A stretch of DNA of 46,531 nucleotides. Origin: Akkermansiaceae bacterium. Lineage in GTDB: Bacteria; Verrucomicrobiota; Verrucomicrobiia; Verrucomicrobiales; Akkermansiaceae. The stretch is from NCBI GenBank assembly GCA_947462535.1, contig CANHPN010000013.1, positions 1-46,531 on the forward strand. The letters run 5' to 3'. The notes beneath the pieces were generated by a model, which saw only the letters and a list, made by a program, of their open reading frames with translations, was not told the DNA's origin and searched no databases. Numbering within the stretch: position 1 is the stretch's first letter; the number at the start of each line of letters is the position of its first letter. Positions 44,764-46,531 of the stretch are shown here, piece by piece. The position numbers and the translations under genes are program-made.

Positions 44764-45081
44764 TCATTCGGCATCCAACGGGTCCTCTGGCTCACCGCCG
44801 GGTGGTGGGCCGGGCGGACGGCCTCTCTTGAGTGGCGGTGGGCCTTCGGGATGAAGCTCTTCCCGAGTGAGTTCGCCGTCTTTGTTTTTGTCGAGCTGCA
44901 GGAGTGCTGTCGGCGCGTTTTCGATTTCCTCAGCGGAGATGATCCCATCTCGGTCCGCATCAAGGGCGGCGATTACGGGTGGCGGAGGCGGGCGGTTAGC
45001 GCGGGGCTCTTTGGGTTCGCGGGCGGTGGCGATGGATCCCGCCAGCAGGGCGAGGCTCAGGTGTATGATTGCAGTCTTCAT
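44764..45081 (-). CDS. Small secreted EF-hand protein, proline-rich
   Basis: A 105-residue protein with a signal peptide (1-20, ending SIATA), a Pro-rich spacer ([12 protein letters not shown]) and two EF-hand loops: [12 protein letters not shown] (41-52) and [12 protein letters not shown] (64-75). A Pro/Gly-rich tail follows ([18 protein letters not shown]). Calcium binding in the periplasm is expected. Start at 45081 where the signal peptide begins. It heads the minus-strand unit with the peroxidase and is divergent from the response regulator gene. Confidence 0.8.
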   Translation of the reverse strand: MKTAIIHLSLALLAGSIATAREPKEPRANRPPPPPVIAALDADRDGIISAEEIENAPTALLQLDKNKDGELTREELHPEGPPPLKRGRPPGPPPGGEPEDPLDAE

Positions 45082-45102
45082 GTTTTGCGGTGGGTTGCTT
45101 GG

Positions 45103-45117
45103 CCCGGACGGTCCGGG
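45103..45117. other. Small perfect hairpin in the divergent region
   Basis: CCCGGA-CGG-TCCGGG, a 6-bp stem with a 3-base loop, about 20 bp upstream of the EF-hand start. It may lie in the leader of the minus-strand unit. Confidence 0.35.
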
Positions 45118-45175
45118 AACCGTGGTGATCAAACCCGTTCATTGTTAGCTCCCTGTGTGGAGGAACGGACAAAAA

Positions 45176-45192
45176 TGTTAAGATTCTGTAAA
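45176..45192. promoter_or_regulatory. Candidate response-regulator site (direct repeat, 11-bp phase)
   Basis: TGTTAA at 45176-45181 and TGTAAA at 45187-45192 are near-identical half-sites one helical turn (11 bp) apart. This is the spacing used by OmpR/CpxR-type regulators; the CpxR consensus GTAAA repeated is very close. It lies in the intergenic region shared by the divergent EF-hand/peroxidase unit and the response regulator, so it may control both. Confidence 0.5.
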
Positions 45193-45237
45193 ATCTGTGG
45201 GCGCAGGCGGGGGCTGCCTGCTACACACCTTCCATCG

Positions 45238-45963
45238 ATGGAAATCCCTGCCAAACCACGGCTCCTCGTCGTGGATGACGACCGCAAGCTCGCCGGGCTC
45301 ATCCGTGACTATCTCGAGCCGATGGGCTACGAGGTCGAGCTCCGCCATAATGGGCTCGACGGCCTCGCGGAGGCGCTCGCCTCGCCCTACGAGGCAGTCA
45401 TTCTTGATGTGATGATGCCCGGCATGGATGGCTTCGCCGTGCTCCGAGAGCTGCGGAAAAAATCCGACGTTCCGGTGCTCATGCTCACCGCGCTCGGCGA
45501 TGAGGCGGACCGCATCGTGGGCCTTGAAATCGGTGCCGACGACTACCTGCCTAAGACCTTTTCCTCACGCGAGCTGCTCGCCCGGCTCCGCGCGGTGACC
45601 CGCCGCACCCGGCTTCGCCCGCAGGACGAATCCCTGCGCGAGATTGCCGCCGGGCCGCTCCGCCTCTGCGAGGAAACCCACACCGCCGTGCTGGATGACG
45701 CCCCGCTCGATCTGACCACGCTCGAGTTCGCCATTCTCACCTCGCTCCTCAAATCCCGCGGCCGCGTTAAAACCCGCGAGCGACTCATCGAGGAAGTCTC
45801 CGAGCGACGTTTCGATGTCTTTGACCGGTCCATCGACGTCCATGTTTCCTCGCTGCGCAAGAAACTCGGCGACGACGCCAGGAATCCGCGATTTATCCAC
45901 ACCATCCGTGGGATCGGTTACACGTTGCGGGAGCCGGAGCCACCGGAGATCCATCCGTCATGA
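45238..45963 (+). CDS. OmpR-family response regulator
   Basis: A 241-residue regulator. The receiver domain (about 8-120) contains the acidic pair in LLVVDDDRKLAG, phosphoacceptor Asp57 in AVILDVMMPGMDGF and Lys106 in GADDYLPKTF. The C-terminal winged helix (about 145-230) shows LDLTTLEFAILTSLLKSRGR, SIDVHVSSLRKKLGDD and IHTIRGIGYTLRE, typical of the OmpR/PhoB class. It resembles CpxR in overall sequence. The stop overlaps the ATG of the downstream sensor kinase (ATGA at 45960-45963), so they form a coupled pair. Confidence 0.92.
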   Translation: MEIPAKPRLLVVDDDRKLAGLIRDYLEPMGYEVELRHNGLDGLAEALASPYEAVILDVMMPGMDGFAVLRELRKKSDVPVLMLTALGDEADRIVGLEIGADDYLPKTFSSRELLARLRAVTRRTRLRPQDESLREIAAGPLRLCEETHTAVLDDAPLDLTTLEFAILTSLLKSRGRVKTRERLIEEVSERRFDVFDRSIDVHVSSLRKKLGDDARNPRFIHTIRGIGYTLREPEPPEIHPS

Positions 45964-46531
45964 AACGCGCGCTCCGATTTCCCCTGCTCGCGAAGGTGCT
46001 TGCCTGGCTGGTGCTGCATCTGGTGATCCTCGGACTGGCGTTTTTTCTCTTCGTCCGCTGGCAGCTCGGGCTGGGCCTGGACTCACTACTCAGCGGATCC
46101 GCCGGGGATCGTCTGGCGGCCTTCGGCGACTCGGTGCTCCCGCAGCTGATCGGAAAAACGCCGCGCCAGTGGGACGATGCGATCCAGCTGCTGGCCCGCG
46201 AAAAACAGCTCACTGCCGCAGTGTTCGATCCACACGAGACCACCAGGTTTCCCCGGTTGATTCCTCCGAATGTCATGGAGGTCACTCGGGCCACGCTGCG
46301 GCCGCCGCCACCGCACCGTGCCGAGCTTGGCCGCCCGCCGCCGCCGGAATTCCGGGATAATCCGCCGCTTTCCCGTGGTGGCAACGAGGTGCCGCCTGCC
46401 GCGCTTCCGAAGAGCCGGCCGATGTTCCTGCTGCGCGGCGATGACGGCGGCTACTGGGCCGGAGTGCTGCTCCAGCTCCCTCCCCGCCGCGGCATGCCCG
46501 GCCGGCCGTTGATGTTGCTGCTGCACGCGGA
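45960..46531 (+). CDS. Sensor histidine kinase, N-terminal part (cut by window end)
   Basis: The gene runs off the right edge, so only the first 190 codons are visible. Residues about 9-32 form a transmembrane helix (LLAKVLAWLVLHLVILGLAF). The rest seen is a periplasmic sensor domain, notably Pro-rich (TLRPPPPHRAELGRPPPPEF). The HAMP, His kinase and ATPase domains must lie beyond the window. The ATGA overlap with the response regulator gene and the transmembrane layout support a CpxA-like kinase. The proline-rich sensor segment echoes the Pro-rich EF-hand protein nearby, suggesting (without proof) an envelope-located partner. Confidence 0.8.
   Translation, partial: MKRALRFPLLAKVLAWLVLHLVILGLAFFLFVRWQLGLGLDSLLSGSAGDRLAAFGDSVLPQLIGKTPRQWDDAIQLLAREKQLTAAVFDPHETTRFPRLIPPNVMEVTRATLRPPPPHRAELGRPPPPEFRDNPPLSRGGNEVPPAALPKSRPMFLLRGDDGGYWAGVLLQLPPRRGMPGRPLMLLLHA

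Overview
The window is one stretch of a GC-rich bacterial chromosome, gene-dense on both strands, with no rRNA, tRNA, CRISPR array or insertion sequence that I can see. The gene content suggests Verrucomicrobiota, perhaps near Luteolibacter and related Verrucomicrobiales. It includes a complete urea uptake and urease locus, HemQ-type heme synthesis, EF-hand secreted proteins, a cytochrome c peroxidase with a lineage-style C-terminal domain, and many small lineage-restricted lipoproteins and single-pass membrane proteins. This placement is an inference from protein families; no marker tree could be run.

Layout. 1-12.7 kb is a housekeeping mosaic: the 5' end of pdxA, lipoprotein and membrane proteins of unknown function, a TPR protein, infA, scpA, a large membrane-anchored protein, metF, an EF-hand protein whose tail is broken by two compensating frameshifts, an ABC-F ATPase, smpB, rpoZ, a DUF3147-like membrane protein and a secreted protein with a lysozyme-like signature. 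12.7-25.0 kb is a urea locus in one direction: urtBCDE, an outer-membrane beta-barrel, urtA, a miniature HupE/UreJ-like protein and ureABCEFGD. 25.2-26.9 kb is rpsB and tsf, each followed by a strong terminator. 27.0-29.7 kb carries hemQ, a lineage-specific membrane protein, a ferredoxin and a DUF721/DciA-like gene. 29.7-31.1 kb carries a HAD-Nudix fusion overlapping folB. Then come a VapBC-type toxin-antitoxin pair, an L,D-transpeptidase, a rhodanese, cutA, an NtrB/NtrC-like two-component pair, a GT-C-like membrane protein, xseB-dxs, a RES-Xre toxin-antitoxin pair and lutAB. The right end is a divergent unit: a diheme peroxidase and a small EF-hand protein on the minus strand, facing an OmpR-type regulator and a histidine kinase cut off by the window edge.

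How the parts work together. In the urea locus, urea would cross the outer membrane (barrel), be captured by UrtA, pumped in by UrtBCDE and hydrolysed by nickel urease matured by UreDEFG. Three sigma-54-like -24/-12 elements (GG-N10-GC within TGGCA[C/T]) sit in the three intergenic regions where promoters are expected: before urtB, before the barrel gene and before the urease genes. A 7-bp perfect inverted repeat lies about 100 bp upstream of the first. This predicts nitrogen control by an NtrC-type activator, and a gene of that type lies at 34.5 kb.

The most novel-looking item is the HAD-Nudix fusion overlapping folB. Together they could cover the poorly assigned dephosphorylation steps between dihydroneopterin triphosphate and dihydroneopterin. 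The HAD half, however, has Ser where the second motif-I Asp is usual. The peroxidase/EF-hand/two-component divergon shares an intergenic 11-bp-phased direct repeat and may be an envelope stress or metal-sensing module.
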